The notes beneath the pieces were generated by a model. It was given only the letters and a program-made list of their open reading frames with translations. It did no database searches and had not been told where the DNA came from. Both the position numbers and the translations under genes were made by a program. A stretch of 9,406 nt of DNA from Gemmiger_A avium (GTDB lineage Bacteria > Bacillota > Clostridia > Oscillospirales > Ruminococcaceae), in the NCBI GenBank assembly GCA_019114585.1, contig DXFE01000069.1:1-9406 (forward strand), written 5' to 3'. Of the stretch, positions 1 to 5,936 are shown piece by piece. Positions within the stretch are counted from its first letter, which is position 1; each line of letters opens with the position of its first letter.

Positions 1-108
1 TTGCCAATTATGTCAGTCCTTTTTCTTTTTCCAGTATTCCAACACTTGAATGGTCAGAGAAACGGAAGCGTATATCGTGCCACCAATGAGGGAGAGCAAT
101 AAAAGCAA

Positions 109-996
109 TTGCTTAACGAAGAATATCGGGACCAATTAGAAGAAATTGAGGACAGCACAGAATATGACCGCCAGGAGATCGAGTCAAACGATGGCAGTTA
201 TGCTATCGCGTGGCAGGATGTTCTGGCGGTCTTTGCTTCTCAAACGGCGGGCGATGCCAACGGTGCCGCTGTTGCCTACCTGGATGCGGATAATGTGGAT
301 CGTCTGCGCACGGTGCTGTGGGATATGAATGAATTGGACTGGCGTACCGAAACACAAACCAGTGAGGTGGAGCAAACCAATGAGGAGGGCGAATCGGAAA
401 CCGTGATGATTACAGAAACAGTGTTGATCATCGAACTGACCCACCACACCCCGGAGAAAATGCGGGAAACCTATCACTTAACAGACAGACAGAACGAATA
501 TCTGACACTGCTTTCCGATGAAGATAACGCAACTCTTTGGGGGGAACTGCTGGGTGGTTTTGTGCAGGGAAGTGGGGATGTCATGACGCCCGGTATGGAT
601 ACAGTTTTCGCGGATGGCGTTCTGCAATGGCCGTTACCGATTGCGGGTACGATTACTTCGCCGCAAGGCTATCGTACCGATCCTATCACAGGAGAAATCA
701 GCTACCATAGCGGTACTGATATCGCAGCCCCGGAAGGTACACCTAACCTTGCTGCCGCAGATGGCACCGTGACCATTGCCAACGCCACTGATAGTTGGGG
801 TGGAAGCTACGGGTACTATGTCAAGATCGACCATGGCAGCGGACTCACGACCTTGTATGCCCATTGCTCCAGTATCTGTGTTACAGCGGGGCAGCAGGTG
901 AAATCCGGACAGGTCATAGCATATGTGGGGCAAACTGGGAGGGCGACAGGGCCGCATTTGCATTTTGAGATCCAAGGGGGCGCAAATGTGAATTGA
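109..996 (+). CDS. M23 metallopeptidase of a conjugative element, probably a 5'-truncated or decayed remnant
   Basis: The product is a zinc endopeptidase of the LytM/lysostaphin (M23) type, which cuts peptidoglycan cross-bridges. In conjugative elements such enzymes open the wall for the transfer machinery. The M23 domain fills about residues 172-290. The zinc ligands are visible as H200 and D204 (YHSGTD) and H283/H285 (GPHLHFE), with a further H252 in the active-site region. Residues 1-150 match in style the acidic linker seen in Firmicute conjugative-element hydrolases (WQDVLAVFA, LWDMNEL). Those relatives normally begin with a membrane anchor, which is absent here. The only start is a TTG, with GGGAG lying about 14 bases upstream, too far for a convincing ribosome binding site. 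The same frame is open from position 1 and is stopped by TAA at 100-102, so the real gene probably began to the left and is broken. The end (GGANVN, then TGA) also falls short of the usual NPxxYL tail. Base use is more AT-rich than downstream. Family call is firm; functionality is doubtful. Confidence 0.75.
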   Translation: MLNEEYRDQLEEIEDSTEYDRQEIESNDGSYAIAWQDVLAVFASQTAGDANGAAVAYLDADNVDRLRTVLWDMNELDWRTETQTSEVEQTNEEGESETVMITETVLIIELTHHTPEKMRETYHLTDRQNEYLTLLSDEDNATLWGELLGGFVQGSGDVMTPGMDTVFADGVLQWPLPIAGTITSPQGYRTDPITGEISYHSGTDIAAPEGTPNLAAADGTVTIANATDSWGGSYGYYVKIDHGSGLTTLYAHCSSICVTAGQQVKSGQVIAYVGQTGRATGPHLHFEIQGGANVN

Positions 997-1141
997 TTAT
1001 TGGGATATAAATGGGAGAAAAGTATTGGAAAGTATATTTGATACAAAAAACTCGCACCGCTACAAAGTCGGGCGAGATTTTATATGCGCCGAAAACAGTT
1101 TCCAGCAAGGGTCTGACATAATGTATCTGTCTTTTTGTGTT
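997..1141. other. Non-coding junction between the element remnant and the LacI gene
   Basis: No credible gene is seen between the M23 stop and the LacI stop codon. Apart from the terminator at 1051-1080, the only structure is a weak short hairpin at about 1111-1129 (GACA facing TGTC) followed by five T's on the plus strand. Base composition changes from AT-rich to GC-rich across this stretch, so the boundary between the mobile-element remnant and the resident chromosome probably lies here. I see no clear attachment-site repeat, and only one end is in view. Confidence 0.4.
1051..1080. terminator. Bidirectional rho-independent terminator
   Basis: CTCGC (1051-1055) pairs with GCGAG (1072-1076). 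After a bulged A, CCG (1057-1059) pairs with CGG (1069-1071), leaving a 9-base loop. Six A's precede the stem and ATTTTAT follows it. Read on the minus strand, the stem ends in GAG followed by six T's, which is the stronger direction and suits the LacI gene that ends 65 bases away. Read on the plus strand it would stop transcripts leaving the M23 remnant. Assignment is from structure alone. Confidence 0.7.
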
Positions 1142-2140
1142 TTACGGGTGCTCTTTTGGAGCTGCAGTAGATTGACGAAGGATTAATTGGGCATGGAGCA
1201 GCAGGGTGCTGATGGGCACCCCGGCCAACAGGCTGGAAAGAGCGTAAAAGCCGCTTTTGCCCAGCTGGGTGCGGTCCTGGCGGATGGTGGTCAGCGGTGG
1301 CATGGTGTAGGAACACAGGGGCAGGTCGTCAAAGCCGATGATGCTCAGATCCTGGGGGATGCGGATGCCCAGTTCCAGGCAGTGGAGCATCACCGTATGG
1401 GCCAGCAGGTCATGGCTGCACAGAATGGCCGTTACATTCTGCTTGAGCAGGGTAGGCAGATGCTTTTGCAGGCATTCCGAGAAGAAATAATCGCTGCCCG
1501 CCAGGTGAGGGTCATCCGGCAGATCGTTTTTGCGCAGCGCGTGGAAAAAGGCGCTGTACCGGGCCTGGTTTACATAAGAACCCAGCCCGCCGCTGAGATA
1601 GCCGATGCGGGTGTGCCCCAGGCTGCGCAGGTGGGCCACCGCCAGGTCCATGCCCTCGGCGTTGTCAACACCCATATAACAAGTGTAGGGGTTGGCTTTG
1701 ATGTAGTTGTCCAGCAACACGGCGGGGGTGTGGGCAGTCTGTAGGTCGTGCAGCCATACGTCCGAAAGGGACAATCCCAGGAACAACGCTCCGGCATAGT
1801 TGTGTTTGAGCATATACTCGTCGTAGCGGGTGTGCTTCTGGGTTTTGTCGTCCAGAGGGACCACCTCCACCAGATACCCAGAAGGCTCCGCCGCTTTGCG
1901 GAATCCTACCACAATATCGTAGCCGAAATCGTTGGGCTCTTGGCAGGACATGTTCTCGATAAAGATGCAAAGGGTCTTGGCGTCCCGCTTGTGGAGGGTG
2001 CGGGAATAACCCATCTCCACAGCGGTCTCCAAGATGGATTTTCGCAATGTTTCGCTAACGTCTGTCGCACCGTTCAATGCCTTGGAGACCGTCCCTTTGG
2101 AAACATTTAATTTTTCCGCGATATCTTGAATGGTGACCAT
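1142..2140 (-). CDS. LacI-family transcriptional repressor, probable regulator of the maltodextrin operon
   Basis: This 332-residue DNA-binding repressor has a LacI helix-turn-helix at residues 2-45 (TIQDIAEKLNVSKGTVSKAL). A periplasmic-binding-protein-like effector domain follows from about residue 56 to the end. Typical family signatures there are GVDNAEG, HLRSLGHTRIGYLSG (170-184), AILCSHDLLA (238-247), IIGFDD (267-272), PPLTTIRQD and the closing LILRQST. The start ATG has GGAGA six bases upstream. The odd point is the hinge. After GY45 there are only about ten residues before the first beta strand, and the usual PNxxAR(S/A)L hinge helix is absent. The gene is divergent from the maltodextrin uptake operon, the usual layout for a local repressor of the MalR kind; the inducer is probably maltose or a maltodextrin, by inference. 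A strong promoter lies in the shared intergenic region and a terminator lies just past the stop. Family certain; target and ligand inferred from context. Confidence 0.93.
   Translation of the reverse strand: MVTIQDIAEKLNVSKGTVSKALNGATDVSETLRKSILETAVEMGYSRTLHKRDAKTLCIFIENMSCQEPNDFGYDIVVGFRKAAEPSGYLVEVVPLDDKTQKHTRYDEYMLKHNYAGALFLGLSLSDVWLHDLQTAHTPAVLLDNYIKANPYTCYMGVDNAEGMDLAVAHLRSLGHTRIGYLSGGLGSYVNQARYSAFFHALRKNDLPDDPHLAGSDYFFSECLQKHLPTLLKQNVTAILCSHDLLAHTVMLHCLELGIRIPQDLSIIGFDDLPLCSYTMPPLTTIRQDRTQLGKSGFYALSSLLAGVPISTLLLHAQLILRQSTAAPKEHP
2039..2055. promoter_or_regulatory. Possible third operator-like box (O3) inside the LacI coding sequence
   Basis: TTTTCGC (2039-2045), AAT, GTTTCGC (2049-2055) matches O1 at 15 of 17 positions, with the same 10-base period and orientation, 195 bases from O1. 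It lies in codons for the end of the helix-turn-helix region (around SETLRK, residues 29-34). Auxiliary sites inside coding sequence are known for lac-type looping. The alternative is coincidence of coding sequence in an AT-richer patch, so confidence is low. Confidence 0.3.
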
Positions 2141-2146
2141 ACATAT

Positions 2147-2151
2147 TCTCC
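2147..2151 (-). promoter_or_regulatory. Ribosome binding site of the LacI gene
   Basis: On the minus strand GGAGA lies six bases before the ATG at 2140. It fixes this ATG as the start, which also puts the TIQDIAE helix-turn-helix immediately at the N-terminus as the family requires. Confidence 0.7.
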
Positions 2152-2175
2152 GCTGTTACTCTGTTTTTTATCTGT

Positions 2176-2204
2176 ATTATACCCTCAATTCGGGCAAAAG
2201 GCAA
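2176..2204 (-). promoter_or_regulatory. Sigma-A type promoter of the LacI gene
   Basis: On the minus strand, -35 TTGCCT (2204-2199) and a perfect -10 TATAAT (2181-2176) are separated by 17 bases. This predicts a transcript start near 2169 and a leader of about 28 bases. It sits about 30 bases from the nearer direct-repeat box (2234-2250), which would be upstream of its -35, so that box would not block polymerase simply by overlap. Confidence 0.75.
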
Positions 2205-2233
2205 TCACCAGTAGCGGAAAGGTTCGTAAGGTT

Positions 2234-2250
2234 GTTTCGCATTGTTTCGC
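2234..2250. promoter_or_regulatory. Candidate operator O1, direct repeat of GTTTCGC
   Basis: GTTTCGC occurs at 2234-2240 and again at 2244-2250, so the two copies are spaced exactly 10 bases, one helical turn, in the same orientation. The 17-base unit is matched in inverted orientation by the box at 2365-2381. LacI operators usually hold inverted half-sites, so this arrangement is unusual. It lies between the two divergent promoters. A role as a binding site for the divergent repressor is inferred from repetition and position. Confidence 0.5.
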
Positions 2251-2269
2251 TGTGCTGTGAAAAAGCACA
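2251..2269. repeat. Short inverted repeat next to O1
   Basis: TGTGCT (2251-2256) is the exact inverted complement of AGCACA (2264-2269), with a seven-base A-rich centre. It begins right after the second GTTTCGC. It could be a protein site or a chance palindrome. It has no T-run, so it is not a terminator. Confidence 0.35.
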
Positions 2270-2298
2270 ATTTACCCTTTGCTTGGTTGTGAAGAAAG

Positions 2299-2321
2299 CA
2301 GAAAAAACTGCGGTTTTTCTG
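2299..2321. repeat. AT-rich 23-base near-palindrome upstream of the operon promoter
   Basis: The stretch is symmetric around G2310: nine of its eleven base pairs match, with arms CAGAAAAA and TTTTTCTG. It ends seven bases before the -35 box of the maltodextrin operon. Possible roles are an activator site, an UP-like A/T tract, or intrinsic bending by the A and T runs. The partner is unknown. Confidence 0.4.
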
Positions 2322-2328
2322 GAAAGTC

Positions 2329-2357
2329 TTGATTCTGATGGGGGAGGAGTGTATAGT
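2329..2357 (+). promoter_or_regulatory. Sigma-A type promoter of the maltodextrin operon
   Basis: TTGATT (2329-2334) and TATAGT (2352-2357) are separated by 17 bases, near the consensus in sequence and spacing. The predicted start is about 2363-2365, directly at the left edge of the box O2. The leader to the first ATG would be about 31 bases. No other promoter-like signal is needed for the genes downstream, which are closely packed. Confidence 0.75.
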
Positions 2358-2364
2358 GGGTGTA

Positions 2365-2381
2365 GCGAAACAAAACGAAAC
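2365..2381. promoter_or_regulatory. Candidate operator O2 over the operon transcription start
   Basis: GCGAAAC (2365-2371) is followed by A-tract bases and CGAAAC (2376-2381), again a direct repeat with a 10-base period. Its reverse complement differs from O1 at only two of 17 positions, inside or beside the spacer. It covers the predicted transcription start and ends one base before the Shine-Dalgarno stretch, an ideal place for a repressor to block the operon. Likely ligand is the divergent LacI protein, by inference. Confidence 0.6.
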
Positions 2382-2382
2382 A

Positions 2383-2388
2383 AGGAGG
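2383..2388 (+). promoter_or_regulatory. Ribosome binding site of the binding-protein gene
   Basis: A perfect AGGAGG lies seven bases before the ATG at 2396 and settles that start, which also gives a complete lipoprotein signal peptide. Confidence 0.8.
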
Positions 2389-2395
2389 AGTAAGC

Positions 2396-3625
2396 ATGCA
2401 CAAGAAATCGTTACGACTTGCCGCGGGCCTGTGTGCGGCGGGACTTTTGCTGGCAGGCTGTGGTCCTGTGTCCGGCGATAGCGGCGCTGAAAAGATTCGT
2501 CTGATGGTATGGTCCCCGTCGGAGGACCAGTCCAAAGACAGCGGCCAGTGGCTGCAGACCTGCTGCGAGAACTTTGCAGCCCTGCACCCGGAGTGGGACA
2601 TCACCTTTGTGTATGGTGTGTCGGACGAAGCTTCGGCGGCGGGGGCGGTAGCTCAGGACCCCGAGGCCAGCGCCGACGTATTCATGTACGCCAACGACAC
2701 CCTGACCATTATGACCGATGCCAACGCCCTGGCCAAGTTCGGCGGCATCTATGCCGAGGAACTGCAGGCCACCAACAGCGAAACGCTGCTGGACTCCCTG
2801 ACGCTGGACGGCAACATCTACGGTGTGCCGTTCACCACCAATACCTGGTACATGTACTATGACAAGAGCGTCTTTACCGAGGAGGACGTGAAAAGCCTGG
2901 ACACTATGCTGGAAAAAGGCGTGGTCAGCTTCCCCTTCGTGAACTCCTGGTACCTGCCGGCGTTCTACTTCGGCAACGGCTGCACCCTCTTCGGGGACGG
3001 CACCCAGGAGGAACTGGGCGCCGACTTCGGCGGGGAGAACGCCGTGGAAGTGACCGAGTACTTGGTGGATCTGGCATCCAACCCCAACTTCAAGATCGAC
3101 CAGGACGGTTCCGGTCTGGCGGGATTGCGGGACGGCAGCATCAACGCCATCTTCTCCGGCTCTTGGGATGCGGCGGCGGTACAGGAGATCCTGGGCGACG
3201 ATATGGGCGTGGCGGCCCTGCCCACCTACACCCTGAACGGGGAGGAAAAGCAGATGTACGCATACGCCGGGTCCAAGGCCATCGGCGTGAACACCGCCAC
3301 CAAGTATATGAAAGCCTCGGTGGAGCTGGCCATGTACCTGGGTTCTGCCGAAGCCCAGCGGCTGCACTATGAACTGCGCAACGTGATCCCCTGCAACACC
3401 GAACTGAACAGCGCCCCTGAGATCGCGGCGGACCCGGTGGTCCAGGCCCAGAACGATACCTTTGACCGGACCTCCATCCTGCAGCCTTTTGTGGCGGCCA
3501 TGAACAACTGCTGGACCCCGGTGGAGAATATGGGCAAGGCCATCCGCAACGGCAGCGTGACCAAGGAGAACGCCGCCGAACAGACCAAGGCCATGAATGA
3601 CGCCATGAACAGCGACGGAATCTGA
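2396..3625 (+). CDS. malE: Maltodextrin-type ABC transporter substrate-binding lipoprotein
   Basis: This is the extracellular solute-binding protein (family 1) of a sugar importer, anchored to the outer face of the membrane by lipid. The signal peptide has basic residues H2-K4 and R7, a hydrophobic core, and the lipobox LAGC with C22 as the lipidated cysteine. The mature part shows the usual binding-protein landmarks: RLMVWSPSED (35-44), YGVPFTTNTWYMYYDK (142-157), AIFSGSWDA (251-259), a YAYAGSKAIGVN stretch (288-299), and NCWTPVENMGKAI (371-383), as in MalE/MdxE proteins. Length, 409 residues, is normal. It is first in the operon and followed 22 bases later by the MalF-like permease. The maltodextrin assignment rests on the MalFG-like partners and on the two debranching enzymes downstream. 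The exact sugar length or branching preferred cannot be read from sequence. Confidence 0.9.
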   Translation: MHKKSLRLAAGLCAAGLLLAGCGPVSGDSGAEKIRLMVWSPSEDQSKDSGQWLQTCCENFAALHPEWDITFVYGVSDEASAAGAVAQDPEASADVFMYANDTLTIMTDANALAKFGGIYAEELQATNSETLLDSLTLDGNIYGVPFTTNTWYMYYDKSVFTEEDVKSLDTMLEKGVVSFPFVNSWYLPAFYFGNGCTLFGDGTQEELGADFGGENAVEVTEYLVDLASNPNFKIDQDGSGLAGLRDGSINAIFSGSWDAAAVQEILGDDMGVAALPTYTLNGEEKQMYAYAGSKAIGVNTATKYMKASVELAMYLGSAEAQRLHYELRNVIPCNTELNSAPEIAADPVVQAQNDTFDRTSILQPFVAAMNNCWTPVENMGKAIRNGSVTKENAAEQTKAMNDAMNSDGI

Positions 3626-3634
3626 GCAGCGCGT

Positions 3635-3641
3635 GAGGTGG
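3635..3641 (+). promoter_or_regulatory. Ribosome binding site that selects the ATG of the MalF-like gene
   Basis: GAGGTGG lies about seven bases upstream of the ATG at 3648. The frame also has a GTG at 3633, but that codon overlaps this site and has no Shine-Dalgarno stretch of its own, so the ATG is preferred. Confidence 0.6.
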
Positions 3642-3647
3642 AAAACA

Positions 3648-5027
3648 ATGAATATCTTAAACGCAAAACAAACCAAGGGCTATTCCCCCTATACCTGCCT
3701 GGCGGCCCTGGGGCAGGGCGATGCGACCACCCGGCTTTCGGCGGTGGTCATGGGCCTGGGCAGCATCTGCCACGGGCAGGTGGTCAAAGGCATCCTCTAC
3801 CTGGCGGCGGAGCTGGGGTACCTGGCCTTTATGGTGCGGTACGGCCTGCATAACCTGGCCATGCTCATCACCCTGGGCGAGGTGGAACAGCAGGAAGTCT
3901 GGGACGAAGCCCAGCAGGTCTACCTGTATGTGCAGGGCGACCAGTCCGTGCTTTTGCTGCTTTACGGTGTGGCCACCCTGATTTTGACGCTGGTCATGTT
4001 CCTGATCTGGCGCGGCAGCCTGAAAAGCGCCTACAAGGCCCAGTGCCTGCAGCAAAAGGGCAGCCATGTGAACACCTTCCGGGAGGACCTGACCACCCTG
4101 CTGGACGACAACATCTACCGGCTGCTGATGACGCCGCCCATGTTCTTCATCACGGCGCTGACCATTCTGCCGCTGATCTTCATGATCTGCATGGCCTTTA
4201 CCAACTACAGCAAGATCGACAACCATCTGGTCCTGTTCGACTGGGTGGGGCTGGAAAACTTCGCCGCCCTGTTTGACTCCAACAGCATCCTGGGCAGCAC
4301 CTTCTGGTCGGTCCTGGTCTGGACGCTGGTCTGGGCAGTGTTTGCCACCTTTACCAACTACATCTTCGGCATGCTGCTGGCGCTGCTCATCAACCGCAAG
4401 GATACCCGCGCCAAAGGCTTCTGGCGGTTCTGCTTCGTATTGTCCAGCGCGGTGCCCATGTTCGTTTCGCTGCTGATCATGCGCACCATGCTGCAGCCCA
4501 ACGGCGCCGTCAACGTGCTGCTGCGCAGCCTGGGCCTTATTGCCCCGGACGCCAGCCTGCCTTTCTTCACCGATCCTACCTGGGCCCGGGTCACCGTCAT
4601 CGTCATCAACATCTGGGTGGGCGTGCCCTACACCCTGATGCAGCTGACCGGCGTGCTGCAGAGCATCCCGGCGGAACTGTACGAAGCCGCCAAGGTGGAC
4701 GGCGCCGGTCCGGTGCGCACCTTCTGCAGCATTACGCTGCCCTACATGCTCTACGTAACCACCCCCTACCTGATTGCCACCTTCACCGGCAACGTGAACA
4801 ACTTCAACGTCATCTATCTGCTGTCCGGCGGCGACCCGGTCACCAACCTGGCTTCCACCGCAGGCAGCACCGACCTGCTGGTCACCTGGCTGTACAAGCT
4901 GACCATCGACAAACAGTACTACAATGTGGGCGCTGTGGTCGGCATCATGACCTTCATTATCCTGTCGGTGGGCGCCCTGTTCAGCTACCGGCGCAGCAAG
5001 TCTTATAAAGAGGAGGGCGGTTTTTAA
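3648..5027 (+). CDS. malF: Maltodextrin ABC transporter permease, MalF/MdxF-like
   Basis: This is one of two membrane subunits forming the sugar channel. With the start at ATG 3648 it has 459 residues, in the range of Gram-positive MdxF proteins. About eight hydrophobic segments are visible (near 34-62, 100-121, 163-184, 218-248, 262-282, 313-335, 366-391 and 426-446). The cytoplasmic EAA loop that docks on the ATPase is intact: ELYEAAKVDG with ITLP downstream (343-365). FTGNVNNFNVIYLLSGGDP (379-397) is the motif typical of MalF-type maltodextrin permeases. The N-terminus carries an extra pair of hydrophobic segments opening with MGLGSICHGQVVKGILYL (35-52), as in other Firmicute MalF proteins and resembling short GLGxxxxGQxxKG membrane motifs. 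The MalG-like gene starts three bases after the stop. No ATPase gene is in the window. Confidence 0.93.
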   Translation: MNILNAKQTKGYSPYTCLAALGQGDATTRLSAVVMGLGSICHGQVVKGILYLAAELGYLAFMVRYGLHNLAMLITLGEVEQQEVWDEAQQVYLYVQGDQSVLLLLYGVATLILTLVMFLIWRGSLKSAYKAQCLQQKGSHVNTFREDLTTLLDDNIYRLLMTPPMFFITALTILPLIFMICMAFTNYSKIDNHLVLFDWVGLENFAALFDSNSILGSTFWSVLVWTLVWAVFATFTNYIFGMLLALLINRKDTRAKGFWRFCFVLSSAVPMFVSLLIMRTMLQPNGAVNVLLRSLGLIAPDASLPFFTDPTWARVTVIVINIWVGVPYTLMQLTGVLQSIPAELYEAAKVDGAGPVRTFCSITLPYMLYVTTPYLIATFTGNVNNFNVIYLLSGGDPVTNLASTAGSTDLLVTWLYKLTIDKQYYNVGAVVGIMTFIILSVGALFSYRRSKSYKEEGGF

Positions 5028-5030
5028 GCC

Positions 5031-5897
5031 ATGAAACAGTACAAGAGTGCAAAAGCCATCCGTCGGCGCAACAATATCCTGATCCACAGCCTGCTGGCCG
5101 TGCTGGCAGCCATCTGGGTGTTCCCGGTGCTGTGGGTCATTATGACCAGCTTCCGGGCGGAAAAAGGTTCCTACGTTTCCACCTTCTTTCCCAAAAGCCT
5201 GACCCTGGACAACTACATCAAACTCTTTACCGACACCACCATCCTCAACTTCCCCCAGATGTTCATGAATACCCTGATCATCGCCATCTGTTCCTGCATT
5301 TTGTCCAGCTTCTATGTGCTGTCGGCGGCTTTCTGCCTGTCCCGCATGCGGTTCAAGATGCGCAAGCCCTACATGAACATGGCTATGATCCTGGGCCTGT
5401 TCCCCGGCTTTATGTCCATGATCGCCGTTTACTTCATCCTCAAGGCCATCGGCCTGACCGAGGGTTCCCTGATCCGGCTGGCGCTGATCCTGTGCTATTC
5501 CGGCGGCGCGGCCCTGAGCTTCCAGATCGCCAAAGGCTTCTTTGATACCATGCCCATGGCCCTGGACGAGGCCGCCCGCATCGACGGCTGCACCCGTTGG
5601 CAGATCTTTACCAAGATCACCCTGCCCCTGAGCAAGCCTGTTATCGTTTACACCGTGCTTACCGCCTTCATCGGCCCCTGGGTGGATTTCATCTTTGCCA
5701 AGGTCATCTGCCGCGCCAACTCCGACCAGTACACCGTGGCCATCGGCCTGTGGAAGATGCTGGAAAAAGAGTACATCGACAGCTGGTACACCAGCTTTGC
5801 CGCCGGTGCGGTGCTCATCTCTATCCCCATTGCGATTTTGTTCCTGAAACTGCAGAAATATTACGTGGATGGCATGTCGGGCGCCGTCAAGGGCTGA
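5031..5897 (+). CDS. malG: Maltodextrin ABC transporter permease, MalG/MdxG-like
   Basis: This is the second channel subunit, 288 residues, close to the usual length. It has six hydrophobic segments (near 17-39, 77-101, 115-140, 146-167, 204-225 and 254-273). The EAA loop is complete: LDEAARIDGCTRWQIF then ITLP (178-199). The C-terminus YYVDGMSGAVKG is typical of MalG/MdxG. The ATG lies three bases after the upstream stop. Its AGGAGG (5011-5016) is inside the end of the preceding gene and 14 bases from the ATG, longer than ideal, so translation may be coupled to the upstream gene. An intergenic gap of 39 bases separates it from the pullulanase gene, with no terminator in it, supporting co-transcription. 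Confidence 0.93.
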   Translation: MKQYKSAKAIRRRNNILIHSLLAVLAAIWVFPVLWVIMTSFRAEKGSYVSTFFPKSLTLDNYIKLFTDTTILNFPQMFMNTLIIAICSCILSSFYVLSAAFCLSRMRFKMRKPYMNMAMILGLFPGFMSMIAVYFILKAIGLTEGSLIRLALILCYSGGAALSFQIAKGFFDTMPMALDEAARIDGCTRWQIFTKITLPLSKPVIVYTVLTAFIGPWVDFIFAKVICRANSDQYTVAIGLWKMLEKEYIDSWYTSFAAGAVLISIPIAILFLKLQKYYVDGMSGAVKG

Positions 5898-5936
5898 TCT
5901 CCCGGCGGCCGACCCTGCCAGAGGAGTGTTCCCTGT

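Noticed and set aside
1187..1744. A 185-codon plus-strand frame inside the LacI gene
   Set aside because: Antisense to a LacI protein with complete family motifs; composition is artefactual.
2361..2376. Possible CcpA (cre) site near the operon start
   Set aside because: TGTAGCGAAACA resembles parts of cre but lacks the correct spacing around the central CG; O2 explains the sequence better.
2130..2393. An 87-codon plus-strand frame across the divergent control region
   Set aside because: It overlaps two promoters and the operators, has no ribosome binding site, and its translation resembles no protein.
2411..3676. A 421-codon minus-strand open frame
   Set aside because: Antisense shadow of the binding-protein gene; no recognisable domain.
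4460..4475. Further GTTTCGC-like hits in coding sequence (also near 2776 and 6083)
   Set aside because: Only single half-sites are present, without the 10-base repeat, so they are expected by chance.
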